From assembly GCF_023229695.1 (NCBI RefSeq), contig NZ_JALNYS010000003.1, positions 62,001 through 126,000 on the forward strand: a DNA stretch of 64,000 nucleotides. Direction: 5' to 3'. Position numbers and translations under genes: made by a program. The DNA is from Sulfuricurvum sp. GTDB taxonomy: Bacteria > Campylobacterota > Campylobacteria > Campylobacterales > Sulfurimonadaceae. Position 1 is the stretch's first letter; every line of letters starts with the position of its first letter. Below are positions 24,311 through 33,093 of this stretch, piece by piece. Below the pieces are notes generated by a model that had not been told where the DNA came from, made no database searches, and worked only from the letters and a program-made list of their open reading frames with translations.

Positions 24311-25801
24311 ATGACCCTCTCTAAGTCACTTTACACCCGCGGAATCCAATGCTCAAAATCCCTCTGGCTGAAAAAGTACAGCTCTGAGGTGTTGACCCCT
24401 CCCGATGCCACCGCACTCGCACGGTTCGAGACGGGAAACATCGTCGGTGATCTGGCATGTGCCCTCTTCCCGAACGGTCGTGAAATCCCCTATAGGGAGA
24501 AGAACTTTGCAGGGATGGCGGAGCTGACACGGGAGTGGATGGATGAGGGGCAAGAGAGCATCTACGAGGCGACGTTTATCCATTATGGCGTAGTCGTCAT
24601 GGTCGATGTCCTCCGCGTTACTCCCGATGGTGTAGAGATATACGAGGTCAAAAGCTCCTCGGAGGTCAAGGAGATCTATCTGCACGATGTCTCGGTACAG
24701 CGTTACGTCATTGAGAGCCTCGGGCATACCGTCACCAACTGCTATGTCGTCCATATCGACACCTCCTATGTTCGAGGCGATGAACTCGATCTAAGCGCCC
24801 TCTTTAGTATCGCCGACGTGAGCGGTGCGGTTGATGCACTGATGAACGGTGTCCCTGCCAAACTTGCCGAGTTTGAAGCCCATCTCGCAGATAGAGAGAA
24901 CGAACCCGCCATCGAGATCGGAAAACACTGCAAAACCCCCTATGAGTGCGACGCAATGCACTACTGCTGGAAAGTACAGCGAAGCATCCCCGATTACTCC
25001 GTCTTTAATATCTTTAACCTCGGGAGTAAGAATCAGGTTGAGCTGTACAATCAGGGGATCGTTCGGATCGAAGAGATTCCCGATAGCTATAAAATGACCG
25101 CCATCCAACAGCAAAAGGTCGATAACTGGAAAGCCAAGCGCACTTACATCGACCGCGACGCGATCCGTGAGTTCCTTTCCACCCTCACCTATCCTATTTA
25201 CCATCTCGATTTCGAGACGTTTCAGCAGGCGGTTCCACAATGGAACGGGATCAGCCCCTATCAGCAGATACCGTTTCAGTATTCGCTCCATATCGAACAC
25301 GCGAACGGGGAGCTGGAGCATCGGGAATTTTTAGCACCCGCAGGAGCCGATCCGCGCTACGCATTGGCACAACAGCTGATACATGATATCCCGGGCAACG
25401 TCACGGTACTGGCGTATAACATGAGCTTCGAAAAAGGGGTGATCGAAAAGCTAGCCCTTAGCTTCCCCGATCTCAGCGAACGCCTCAAAAGTATCATTCC
25501 CAATATCCGTGATCTGATGGTGCCGTTTCAAAAGGGACATTACGTCACCCCATCCATGAACGGAAGCTACTCGATCAAATACGTCCTCCCCGCCCTCGTC
25601 CCCGAGATGGCAGACGCCTACAAAGAGCTCAACGGTGTGCAAAACGGGGGTGAAGCGATGAATAGCTATGCGAAGCTTGCGACAATGGAAGAGGTAAAGC
25701 AAGAACGTATCCGCCGTGCACTTCTCGAATACTGTAAACTCGATACACTGGCGATGGTCAAAGTTTTGAATGCAATAAAAAGAATACTGCTAGAAAAATA
25801 G
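24311..25801 (+). CDS. DUF2779 protein: Cas4-like nuclease plus DEDD exonuclease-like domain
   Basis: 496 residues. The N-terminal half looks like a Cas4/RecB-type PD-(D/E)XK nuclease: SLYTRGIQCSKSLWLKKYS, then MVDVLRVTPDGVEIYEVKSS as the D...ExK core, then DVSVQRYVIESLG, with cysteines CKTPYECDAMHYC that could ligate a cluster as in Cas4. The C-terminal DUF2779 region has a DnaQ-like DEDD arrangement: YHLDFETF, VLAYNMSFEKGVIE and LEYCKLDTLAMVK. Composition returns to the chromosome average here, so this gene probably belongs with the SbcD/SbcC/DUF3293 remnants rather than the AT-rich block inserted before it. Confidence 0.82.
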   Translation: MTLSKSLYTRGIQCSKSLWLKKYSSEVLTPPDATALARFETGNIVGDLACALFPNGREIPYREKNFAGMAELTREWMDEGQESIYEATFIHYGVVVMVDVLRVTPDGVEIYEVKSSSEVKEIYLHDVSVQRYVIESLGHTVTNCYVVHIDTSYVRGDELDLSALFSIADVSGAVDALMNGVPAKLAEFEAHLADRENEPAIEIGKHCKTPYECDAMHYCWKVQRSIPDYSVFNIFNLGSKNQVELYNQGIVRIEEIPDSYKMTAIQQQKVDNWKAKRTYIDRDAIREFLSTLTYPIYHLDFETFQQAVPQWNGISPYQQIPFQYSLHIEHANGELEHREFLAPAGADPRYALAQQLIHDIPGNVTVLAYNMSFEKGVIEKLALSFPDLSERLKSIIPNIRDLMVPFQKGHYVTPSMNGSYSIKYVLPALVPEMADAYKELNGVQNGGEAMNSYAKLATMEEVKQERIRRALLEYCKLDTLAMVKVLNAIKRILLEK

Positions 25802-25844
25802 ATACATTTGTTTCAAATTATTACAGAATTATTAAGTTCTAATC

Positions 25845-26372
25845 CTATTGTTTTGCCTCTTCAATCGTAGCAACGCTGATAAACATAGGAAGAATATTTG
25901 TTACTGAGTCAGGTTCTTGAATTTCCGAAAAGCCCCTATCCCGATAAAAATCATGTTTACCATCCTCGGCATCCAAATAAAGCCCTGCAATGCCTGTTTG
26001 TGCTGCAAGTTTGTGGGTCAATTCGAGACTATGTTTTAAAAGTTTGCTACCAAGTCCTTGTCCCGCATAAGCGAGATCTACACCAAGCATTACTAATCTC
26101 AAAGCCGGTATTTGCCTTGTTGAACCACTTGGAGCAGTGTTAAACGCTTCTTTGGCGATTGAAAAAGCCATAATATTGTAGTAACCGATAAACTTGTCAT
26201 TTAATGACGTATCGAGCAATACATACGCTTGACACATATTATTTTTGACATTTTGTTTCAGAGAATTTATTGCAAAGCGATTGATCATCTCATGGCCACA
26301 ATCGAATTTTTTGATCCCGTTGTAGCTTTTTGTAATATCGAAGCGTTCTAATACGATTGTATTAACGCTCAT
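25845..26372 (-). CDS. GNAT-family toxin of a TacT/AtaT-like toxin-antitoxin pair
   Basis: A 175-residue GCN5-related acetyltransferase with the acetyl-CoA pyrophosphate loop AYAGQGLGSKLLKHSLELT and LRLVMLGVDLAYAG before it, and DFYRDRGFSEI near the end. Toxins of this type acetylate the amino group of charged tRNAs. It overlaps the upstream DUF1778 gene by 11 bases, the standard antitoxin-toxin order. The pairing is established knowledge; the substrate here is not known. Confidence 0.88.
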   Translation of the reverse strand: MSVNTIVLERFDITKSYNGIKKFDCGHEMINRFAINSLKQNVKNNMCQAYVLLDTSLNDKFIGYYNIMAFSIAKEAFNTAPSGSTRQIPALRLVMLGVDLAYAGQGLGSKLLKHSLELTHKLAAQTGIAGLYLDAEDGKHDFYRDRGFSEIQEPDSVTNILPMFISVATIEEAKQ

Positions 26373-26664
26373 TCAAACTATCCATTGCCATCAATTCTTT
26401 CAATTGTGGAGTGGCTTTCGGAGGATTCATCAAAATTTCCATGAATGCCTTGTGGTCTTTCTCGTTCAAAGCGATCATTTCAGCTTCGGCGACTACTGCT
26501 CTTGCTTTTTCTGCTGCCGCCGAAAGGACAAAGGCGCTCAAATCACATCCCTGTAATCCAGCGGCTAGTTGGATGAAATCTTTGAGTTTAGAATTTAGCT
26601 TCGCTTCAAACCTTGCATCTTTAGTATTGTCTAACATCCCATTGTAAAAAGAGAGTGCTTGCAT
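26362..26664 (-). CDS. DUF1778 antitoxin
   Basis: A 100-residue ribbon-helix-helix-type antitoxin: DARFEAKLNSKLKDFIQLAAGLQGCDLSAFVL, then AAEKARAVVAEAE and a toxin-binding tail ending LKELMAMDSLNER. GGAG lies eight bases before the ATG, and a TATAAT -10 box sits ~31 bp upstream of the start codon. It should neutralise the GNAT toxin encoded next and repress the shared promoter. Confidence 0.88.
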   Translation of the reverse strand: MQALSFYNGMLDNTKDARFEAKLNSKLKDFIQLAAGLQGCDLSAFVLSAAAEKARAVVAEAEMIALNEKDHKAFMEILMNPPKATPQLKELMAMDSLNER

Positions 26665-26769
26665 TGTTAACTCCTATACGGATTATGTACGGACATTATA
26701 ACATATTTATGATTAACAGAGTTAAAAGAATTGAGGTGTGACAGAAGTATAATTTATACAAGATCATCC

Positions 26770-26877
26770 AAAGAAATAGCACACGAAATAGGTCGTAGAT
26801 ACCCTACCCTTTGATACTCTCGGACTCTGCGTTGAGCTGCAGTCTAACGAAAAGTGTGCACTTTACTCTATTTCTTT
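26770..26877. repeat. imperfect long inverted repeat in a non-coding gap
   Basis: AAAGAAATAGCACAC (26770-26784) pairs with GTGTGC...CTATTTCTTT (26854-26859 and 26868-26877), interrupted by an eight-base bulge, around ~70 bases. There is no convincing gene between 26665 and 26959. It could be a small RNA fold, a terminator region for the two facing genes, or a mobile-element remnant. Confidence 0.35.
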
Positions 26878-26959
26878 CTCCATTTTATTTCTCCTGACAT
26901 TATTGTTTAGTACTATTCTAAAATCAATTAGGTTTTGACAGATATCGTATTGATCTGTT

Positions 26960-27403
26960 TTGAAACCCCCATTTAAGGCTTATGCAGTGAGTATCTATGC
27001 TTTACAATCCCCGGCAGGTGGATTTTTGGATGAAGATTTAAAGTTTTATAACAAAATATTTGATGAGTGGTGTGTACAGTTTGACAATTATGACGATGCC
27101 AGACTCATTGCAGATACCCTCGATAGGAGCCGATATGCAGAGGTGGTAGAGATCACGCCGCTGAGTTATCCTAAATATTTTTTTCATAACCTACAGGGGA
27201 TAATCCATGCCACACGTGAAATTGATGGAAATATTATCTGTATCGTCGAACCGTTTACGGGATCCTATTTTCGCATTGCCGTCTGTAATTTGATGAGAAG
27301 AAGCGTTAAACTGACCCCATCAAAATATAAAAGTTCCATGAGTGTCGAAGGGGCTTTTGCAAATTTTAAAATCAGAGAACACGGTGATAATCAAGACTTT
27401 TAA
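26960..27403 (+). CDS. uncharacterised protein
   Basis: An open frame of up to 147 codons with protein-like composition (FYNKIFDEWCVQFDNYDDARLIADTL, then ISCIVEPFTGSYFRIAV-like beta-rich sequence). No ATG exists near the start: TTG 26960 or GTG 26987 would have to be used, and neither has a strong ribosome site. No signal peptide, membrane helix or known motif. It ends eight bases before the convergent transglutaminase stop. Confidence 0.55.
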   Translation: MKPPFKAYAVSIYALQSPAGGFLDEDLKFYNKIFDEWCVQFDNYDDARLIADTLDRSRYAEVVEITPLSYPKYFFHNLQGIIHATREIDGNIICIVEPFTGSYFRIAVCNLMRRSVKLTPSKYKSSMSVEGAFANFKIREHGDNQDF

Positions 27404-27410
27404 TGCGGTG

Positions 27411-28277
27411 TTATCCTACTGCATAGCCTAAACATTGGCTTACCCATACTCCCACGCTAAGGGTTGAAAGCGCATCCCCCGAAAATGAGCCGGCTATAGG
27501 CGGAATGGATTCGGGAAGTCTGGCTACCGCTACGGCGATATGGTCGCTTCCGACAATCTTACCGATTGTAGGGTCAAATCCTTTCCATCCCGCACCCGGT
27601 AGATACACCTCCGCCCATGCATGAGTCGAGCCGATTTCAGCCATCAGCGGGGCATAAAGGTATCCGCTTACAAAACGTGAAGCAAGTCCCAGACATCGTA
27701 CCGCCTGCATAAAGAGAAAAGCAAAGTCACGACAGGAACCGGTACCGCATCGAAGTGTTTCCATTGCACTTTGTACCCCGGGTTCTTCTCTCACACGATA
27801 GGTAAGTGTCTTATAAATGTAATCGGCAATCCGTTGCAAGAGAGTATACGTTTGAATGGATTCCCCCGATTGCCAAAACTTGGCAATCCATTTATTGACG
27901 ACATCGATGGTCATCTGATCGGGTAATGATTTGTAGGCTGAGAGTAAGATATTCTCTTCATCTTGATAGCTGAAGGGATAACGCAATGCATAACCACTCA
28001 CCATAAAATCAAGAGGAGATTCATTGTATTGTTGAATGATCACTTCACTCTCAATCACGAGCTGACGTGCAGGGAGAATAAAATTGGCAATGGCAACTGA
28101 ATTTCCTTCAACATCTCGATGCCATAGGAGGGTTGCATCGGGTATGATCTTAAGTGAAAAAGACTCAATCCGAAGTTCATAGTCTTCTCTGGGACGCAGT
28201 AGCAGATTATGAGAACCAAGCGTTACATTAGTAGAATAATTATAGTAAGTGCGATGGATAATTTTATAGCGCTGCAT
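27411..28277 (-). CDS. transglutaminase-like protein (bacterial N-terminal domain type)
   Basis: 288 residues. The N-terminal ~90 match the bacterial transglutaminase N-terminal domain (YKIIHRTYYNYSTNVTLGSHNLLLRPRE). The papain-like core follows with the Cys/His/Asp triad in GTGSCRDFAFLFMQAVRCLG, GSTHAWAEVYLPG and WKGFDPTIG. Proteins of this group act as cysteine proteases or amidases, and their substrates are unknown. Its start overlaps the end of a second transglutaminase gene upstream by 14 bases, so they are co-translated. Confidence 0.9.
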   Translation of the reverse strand: MQRYKIIHRTYYNYSTNVTLGSHNLLLRPREDYELRIESFSLKIIPDATLLWHRDVEGNSVAIANFILPARQLVIESEVIIQQYNESPLDFMVSGYALRYPFSYQDEENILLSAYKSLPDQMTIDVVNKWIAKFWQSGESIQTYTLLQRIADYIYKTLTYRVREEPGVQSAMETLRCGTGSCRDFAFLFMQAVRCLGLASRFVSGYLYAPLMAEIGSTHAWAEVYLPGAGWKGFDPTIGKIVGSDHIAVAVARLPESIPPIAGSFSGDALSTLSVGVWVSQCLGYAVG

Positions 28278-29079
28278 GGGGAGTCTTGCTTTGGTGATTT
28301 ATTTGCACGACGTTAATCTGTTGAGATATTGGTTGCAATCCAGGCCCAAATTGGTTATAAACAGCAACATCTGCGGCATCACGGCCATAACCAAGAGCTA
28401 CATATCCCCCCTTCATTTCTACTTGTGTTGCATCAAAAGTGTACCAGCGCTCTCCGACATAGACTTCAAACCAGGCATGCAAATCCATCGGTTCCAATTC
28501 ATAAAGATAGCCAACAACCATCCTTGCCGGGATACTGAGACTACGGCACAAGGCGATACCGAGGTGCGAAAGATCACGACAAACTCCCCATCCTCGAACA
28601 TTGACCTCTTTTGCTGAGACCGGCATATTGTTACGATTAGGTTCAAAACGGATTCGGGCACGCAGCCACTCTACAATGGCACTCACCTGATCATACCCTA
28701 ATTTCTTTCCTGCCGTAATTTCGCCCGCCATCTGGCTAAAACTATCGGATTCACAGTAACGACTGGGTAATAAGTAACACAACACATTGTTCGGAAGGTT
28801 TTGAATCTCAACGAACTCCGCACCCGGTGCTTGATCTATATAATCGGATGTCATCACATCTGCGGCCGTAAATATGGCAAAATCTCCCGGCGGTGCAATA
28901 AGCCGCTGACAGAAATTACCATAATTATCGATGAATTCAAATACGGGAATTGTGGGGACAATCCGGTATTCTTCGAAAGCAATCCATTGCTGCACTCCAC
29001 TTTGCGGTCGAAGCATAAGGACAAATGGGGTCGGTACTTCAATGTTGAATGTCAAATCACAGCTAGTATGGAGCCACAT
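28264..29079 (-). CDS. transglutaminase-like protein (second)
   Basis: 271 residues with its own triad: GWGVCRDLSHLGIALCRSLSIPARMVVGYL (Cys), DLHAWFEVYVGERW (His) and FDATQVEM (Asp). The N-terminal domain is a beta sandwich different from that of its partner. Such pairs of core-family transglutaminases are common in bacteria next to alpha-E/ATP-grasp peptide genes, which are absent here. No ATG-proximal Shine-Dalgarno is obvious. Confidence 0.88.
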   Translation of the reverse strand: MWLHTSCDLTFNIEVPTPFVLMLRPQSGVQQWIAFEEYRIVPTIPVFEFIDNYGNFCQRLIAPPGDFAIFTAADVMTSDYIDQAPGAEFVEIQNLPNNVLCYLLPSRYCESDSFSQMAGEITAGKKLGYDQVSAIVEWLRARIRFEPNRNNMPVSAKEVNVRGWGVCRDLSHLGIALCRSLSIPARMVVGYLYELEPMDLHAWFEVYVGERWYTFDATQVEMKGGYVALGYGRDAADVAVYNQFGPGLQPISQQINVVQINHQSKTPHAAL

Positions 29080-29209
29080 CGGAAAATCCTTTGGATTCGT
29101 AAAACAGAATAGTGATCGAACGATTATCTTACAGCATAATACCGCTAAATCAACTTGTTCCCCTAAAGTAGAACCATTCAGAATTAGACTTTAAACTTTC
29201 ATTGCACTT

Positions 29210-29974
29210 TTAAAGGTATTCAATACGGTTTCTACCGTTTCGTTTTGCTTTGTAAAGTGCAGTATCGGCACGTTCGATTAAAGAACTCCCCGTATCGGAA
29301 CGTTCAGGAGTCGTTATGCCGATACTGACGCTCATGGTTATTTTTTTATCCTCAACCGTAATCGGTAGAGCATTAACGGATCCGATAATACGCTCTGCTA
29401 CTTTTAAACCGACCGGTAAAGAAGCGTGTTGAAGAATGGCAATAAATTCTTCTCCTCCGTAACGGATGAGAGAGTCCTCTTCCCGTAACGTATTTTTGAT
29501 CCGTTGCGATATTTCACTGAGGACTTGATCCCCGATTAAATGCCCATACGTATCGTTTACCGCTTTAAAATGGTCCAAATCGATAAATATAACGCAAAAC
29601 GGTATGGAAAATTGGACAAAATTACGCAAATTTTTTTCGGTTTCCATCTGCGCATGTTCTTTGCGTAAGGCACCGGTCAAGGGGTCATACAAAGAATTCA
29701 TATCGGGTAATTCAAGTAGATTTTTCAACCGCGATGCTGCAATGCAATGGCAGACAATCCTCTCTTCTTCCGGGTAGACTATGATCACATGCGGTTGTTC
29801 ATCATACAATATGTCACATAACGGGCATGCCTTGATCCCCTGTTTGATTTGGTATAACGACATAAATTCATCCCATGATGAGGGCAACGAATCATTTTCC
29901 TGAAGCGGATCCGGAGAAACTCTCTTACCCGTTTTTTTATCAAAAGAGAGGGTTTGAGAACATACCGATTTCAC
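29210..29974 (-). CDS. diguanylate cyclase (GGDEF) with N-terminal Cys motif
   Basis: 254 residues. The C-terminal GGDEF domain is intact: DPLTGALRKEH, FIDLDHFKAVNDTYGHLIGDQVL and the active-site RYGGEEF; it should make c-di-GMP. An upstream RxxD inhibitory site is not obvious. The N-terminal ~90 residues carry CPLC and CHC cysteine motifs, possibly binding metal. It is the last gene of a four-gene operon and overlaps the STAS gene by four bases, suggesting its activity is set by that partner-switching module. Confidence 0.9.
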   Translation of the reverse strand: MKSVCSQTLSFDKKTGKRVSPDPLQENDSLPSSWDEFMSLYQIKQGIKACPLCDILYDEQPHVIIVYPEEERIVCHCIAASRLKNLLELPDMNSLYDPLTGALRKEHAQMETEKNLRNFVQFSIPFCVIFIDLDHFKAVNDTYGHLIGDQVLSEISQRIKNTLREEDSLIRYGGEEFIAILQHASLPVGLKVAERIIGSVNALPITVEDKKITMSVSIGITTPERSDTGSSLIERADTALYKAKRNGRNRIEYL

Positions 29975-30771
29975 GAAACCGTTGTCCCTTTTAAAATAAA
30001 CTCTACCGCCTGCCGGGTGGAACGGAACGTTTTAACTTCCCCGATCGAAAGGTCCAGATGGGTCATCGCCTTGGCGATATTTTTACTGATACCGGTTAAA
30101 TACGCTTGCGAACCCATCATCGATATGGCACTGTAGAGCTTCCGCAGCTGATTGGCCACTTCGGTATTGACATCGAAAATGGCATTGATATCGATAATAA
30201 CATGCTCGGATTCAAGACGTTCGAGGGTCCCGAGAATTTTATCAATTACTTGAATAACCCGATTGGAATCGAGTGTCCCCACAATAGAGACAAGTAAAAT
30301 CCCTTTCCAGATTTCACTAATCGGAGCTTCACGTTCAGAGAGTTCTGCAGTTGATGCCTGCTGAATCCGATTGTTTTCCTGCAATACATTAAAAATGAGA
30401 CGAGACGTCAGCGATTCGAAAAATGCAGTCATTTTTGCAGCGATTTCGTAATGAAATACCCCTTTTTTATCGAGAGCTTTAAACAAAGGGAATTTTAGAT
30501 AGCAGGTGTACACCGAGTTTCGAAAATTGTAAAAACGTTCATCCCCCCGTATTTCGGCTACTTTTTTCAAAAAATTGGACAGCGCAACCGATTCATCACT
30601 CATCGGATCAAGATCGCTTTGCAAACACTCCTCAAAGAAACTCAGAAAATCGGCATAATAGCGCATTTCACTCTCCCGTTCTTCGGGGGAAAAATACTCA
30701 ATCCACCCCTCTATCAGTGCACTTCTCTCCTGCCGTACGATATCGACTAACGGGTTTAAAAGCTCATTCAT
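29971..30771 (-). CDS. RsbR-like protein with C-terminal STAS domain
   Basis: 266 residues: a helical, globin-like N-terminal sensor (1-145) and a C-terminal STAS domain (155-262) as in RsbR stressosome proteins: GILLVSIVGTLDSNRV, EHVIIDINAIFDVNTEVANQL and AYLTGISKNIAKAMTHL. In RsbR two threonines are phosphorylated by RsbT. The first site (DITGV) reads DINAI here, so it is lost; the second (LTGI) is kept. It overlaps the kinase/phosphatase gene upstream by four bases. Confidence 0.88.
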   Translation of the reverse strand: MNELLNPLVDIVRQERSALIEGWIEYFSPEERESEMRYYADFLSFFEECLQSDLDPMSDESVALSNFLKKVAEIRGDERFYNFRNSVYTCYLKFPLFKALDKKGVFHYEIAAKMTAFFESLTSRLIFNVLQENNRIQQASTAELSEREAPISEIWKGILLVSIVGTLDSNRVIQVIDKILGTLERLESEHVIIDINAIFDVNTEVANQLRKLYSAISMMGSQAYLTGISKNIAKAMTHLDLSIGEVKTFRSTRQAVEFILKGTTVS

Positions 30772-31757
30772 GCTATTTCCTTCTTTTTAATATAAATGAT
30801 CGACGCATCATCCGAAAGTGACCCGCAAAAATATAAGACAGCACACATTGCTGCATTGGTCTGACTTCCGAATATTGTAGCACTCAAGTTTTCAAAACAT
30901 CCTTTAAGCACTCCATCACTGGTAATCAAAAGTGGACCTGAAGCAGATAATTCAAACCGACCGTGTGTCGATCGACTGTAATGGGTTCCAAGACTCCCGG
31001 CATGCAGCGAATGGGAAATGTAGCTATTCTCGGACGGTTCCCAGAGGGTCATATTCCCAAGCCCTGCAAATAGGAGTTCGTCCGGTTCGACAGCACCGAC
31101 GATTAAATCACAGCTTCGAGCATTTTGTTCCAATAAATAGCGGTGAAGCGATTTGAAAAAATCGTCAATTGTCAACATAGAGTGACAATGGCGTTTAAAA
31201 AAATCCATAATGACCATAGCAGCCGCAGCTGCTTTCAACCCATGACCGGATACATCCCCGAAGGCAATGAGTCTCCCTTTTTGAAGTGAAAAATCCCCAT
31301 TATAATTTTCATCAAACGGTATGGAAAGCCAATCTACCTGTTCATCGGCAGTGATTCTACCAAAATAAACAACGGTACCGTGTAGTGATTTTTTATTCAG
31401 TGAAACAATTTCCAATTGATACCCGTCTGTCGAATTTAGGGAACTCAACCCGATCCCTAACGACGATTCGGTAAAGGTGGAGTACCCTTTTTGCAATGCA
31501 AGTTCCGTATTTCCGATCCCGATTCCGCGGTCACACGCTGCCAAGGCGAGAAATCCCCCTTTTTCGAGAAGCCACAATTCACCGTTGCTTTGAGCATGTT
31601 TCAGAATATTGCTTCCCAACTCCATAACGGCGAAAAGATAGATCTCTCTTTCATGAGAATCGGAAAAAAAGTGCCCGATTTCGATTTTTGCATAAATAAT
31701 ATCACTTTTATTGGTGACCAAAAAACGGCGCAGACGTTTCAAAGCAAATATCCCCAC
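30768..31757 (-). CDS. RsbT-like kinase fused to PP2C-type (RsbX/SpoIIE-like) phosphatase
   Basis: 329 residues. The first ~130 form a GHKL/HATPase kinase: N box ELGSNILKHAQ, DRGIGIG and SLGIGLSSLN. The rest is a PPM/SpoIIE-type phosphatase with metal Asp residues in FGDVSGHGLKAAAAAMV, LITSDGVLKG and DDASIIYI. In Bacillus the kinase (RsbT) and phosphatase (RsbX) that act on the stressosome are separate proteins; here one chain holds both. It should phosphorylate and dephosphorylate the STAS protein encoded next. It overlaps the HD-GYP gene by 19 bases. Confidence 0.88.
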   Translation of the reverse strand: MGIFALKRLRRFLVTNKSDIIYAKIEIGHFFSDSHEREIYLFAVMELGSNILKHAQSNGELWLLEKGGFLALAACDRGIGIGNTELALQKGYSTFTESSLGIGLSSLNSTDGYQLEIVSLNKKSLHGTVVYFGRITADEQVDWLSIPFDENYNGDFSLQKGRLIAFGDVSGHGLKAAAAAMVIMDFFKRHCHSMLTIDDFFKSLHRYLLEQNARSCDLIVGAVEPDELLFAGLGNMTLWEPSENSYISHSLHAGSLGTHYSRSTHGRFELSASGPLLITSDGVLKGCFENLSATIFGSQTNAAMCAVLYFCGSLSDDASIIYIKKKEIA

Positions 31758-32812
31758 TCCAGGCTATTGGCTTGATCGGCATGATAGTTATTGATAATCA
31801 TGTTTTGCTTAATCTCTACACCGGTCTCAGTGCGAAGCTTATTTAAAATGGTATTCGATTTAAATTCAAAAAAATCGACGGCATTTCCGAAATAGAGGAG
31901 AAAAAAACGGTCTGCCATCGTTCTACATGCCCGGATATCCCCCTCTTTTACCTCCATAAGTTCGCCTGAGGGGGAAAAATCTTGCAGTAATATTCCGATC
32001 TTGGTCAAAAGCTTATCGCCGTGCGAAAGACCGAAACGGCTATTGATCTCTTTGAATCCCTTAATGTCAAACTTTAGCAACGAGATACGCAGTCCTTTCG
32101 CAACCCCTTTTTTGATAAAAACCAAAAGGGCATTGCGGTTAAATAACGAGGTGAGCGGATCTTTATAAAAAAAGGTGTTCCGCGCAATTTCAAGATTGGG
32201 TAAATAAATCCCTTCTGACTCTTCAGCAATAGTGTAGCGCTCAACATTAGCAAGAAATATTTCGGTTAATACCGGATCAATATGCCCCTCTTCCGCCATG
32301 CTTTTCATCAATTCAACCGCTTTTTCGGCACTCATTCTATCCCGATACACACGGCGGCTCGTTAAGGCATCATAGATATCGGCAATCGCTAAAATCCGGG
32401 CACCCAAAGGGATCTCTTCACCCGCAAGACCATCAGGATACCCTTTTCCGTCCATTCGCTCATGATGGTGCCGAACGAGAGGAATCAGATGGCGCCAGCT
32501 CTCCATCCGGTCGATGATGACCCCCGAGAGGGTACTGTGTTGCTGAATCATCTCGTATTCGGTTTTACTCAAACGCTCCGGCTTGAGTAAAACCGCATCC
32601 GGAATCCCTATCTTCCCCAAATCGTGCACCAACCCTCCAAAATAGAGATCTCCGATTTCCTGTTCGGAAAGCCCTAATGTTGTCGCAATCTGTGCTGCAA
32701 GATGGGCAACCCGCTTAGAGTGCCCCTTGGTATAGGCATCGCGTAACTCTATCGTAGCGACTAAAGCATCTACAATCTGCTCCTCATTGCTTTTTTCATT
32801 TGAATGGCCCAT
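31739..32812 (-). CDS. HD-GYP phosphodiesterase with degenerate GGDEF domain
   Basis: 357 residues. The N-terminal HD-GYP domain (10-190) has ELRDAYTKGHSKRVAHLA, the HD pair in GGLVHDLGKIGIP, HHHERMDGKGYPDGL and ILAIADIYDALTSRR, as in active c-di-GMP phosphodiesterases. The C-terminal ~150 residues are GGDEF-like (KDPLTSLFNRNALLVFI, FDIKGFKEINSRFGLSHGDKLL), but the active site reads TMADRFFLLY in place of GGDEF, so this half can only bind or sense. First gene of the signalling operon. Confidence 0.9.
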   Translation of the reverse strand: MGHSNEKSNEEQIVDALVATIELRDAYTKGHSKRVAHLAAQIATTLGLSEQEIGDLYFGGLVHDLGKIGIPDAVLLKPERLSKTEYEMIQQHSTLSGVIIDRMESWRHLIPLVRHHHERMDGKGYPDGLAGEEIPLGARILAIADIYDALTSRRVYRDRMSAEKAVELMKSMAEEGHIDPVLTEIFLANVERYTIAEESEGIYLPNLEIARNTFFYKDPLTSLFNRNALLVFIKKGVAKGLRISLLKFDIKGFKEINSRFGLSHGDKLLTKIGILLQDFSPSGELMEVKEGDIRACRTMADRFFLLYFGNAVDFFEFKSNTILNKLRTETGVEIKQNMIINNYHADQANSLEWGYLL

Positions 32813-33093
32813 TTAACCCCATCTATTTTTGTATCCGAGTTACTTACAACATTATTCGACATATTTATGAATATACTCTTATGACTCTTTGATAAATATA
32901 AAATATTTTTACCAAATACAGCAAAAGTGTTATTATTTATATGAATTAAAATGATACAAAACACCCTATAAGACCATTTTAGTTTCTACCAATCTCACAC
33001 AGCTATTTCTCATATTTTATTACCCGTATTTTTCTTTTTTTTAAATTATTTACTGTACCATGTAATCATAAGTGATTATAAGGAATAGTTAAT

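Noticed and set aside
24311..25801. CRISPR-associated Cas4
   Set aside because: The Cas4-like half is fused to a DUF2779 region and there is no cas1, cas2 or array.
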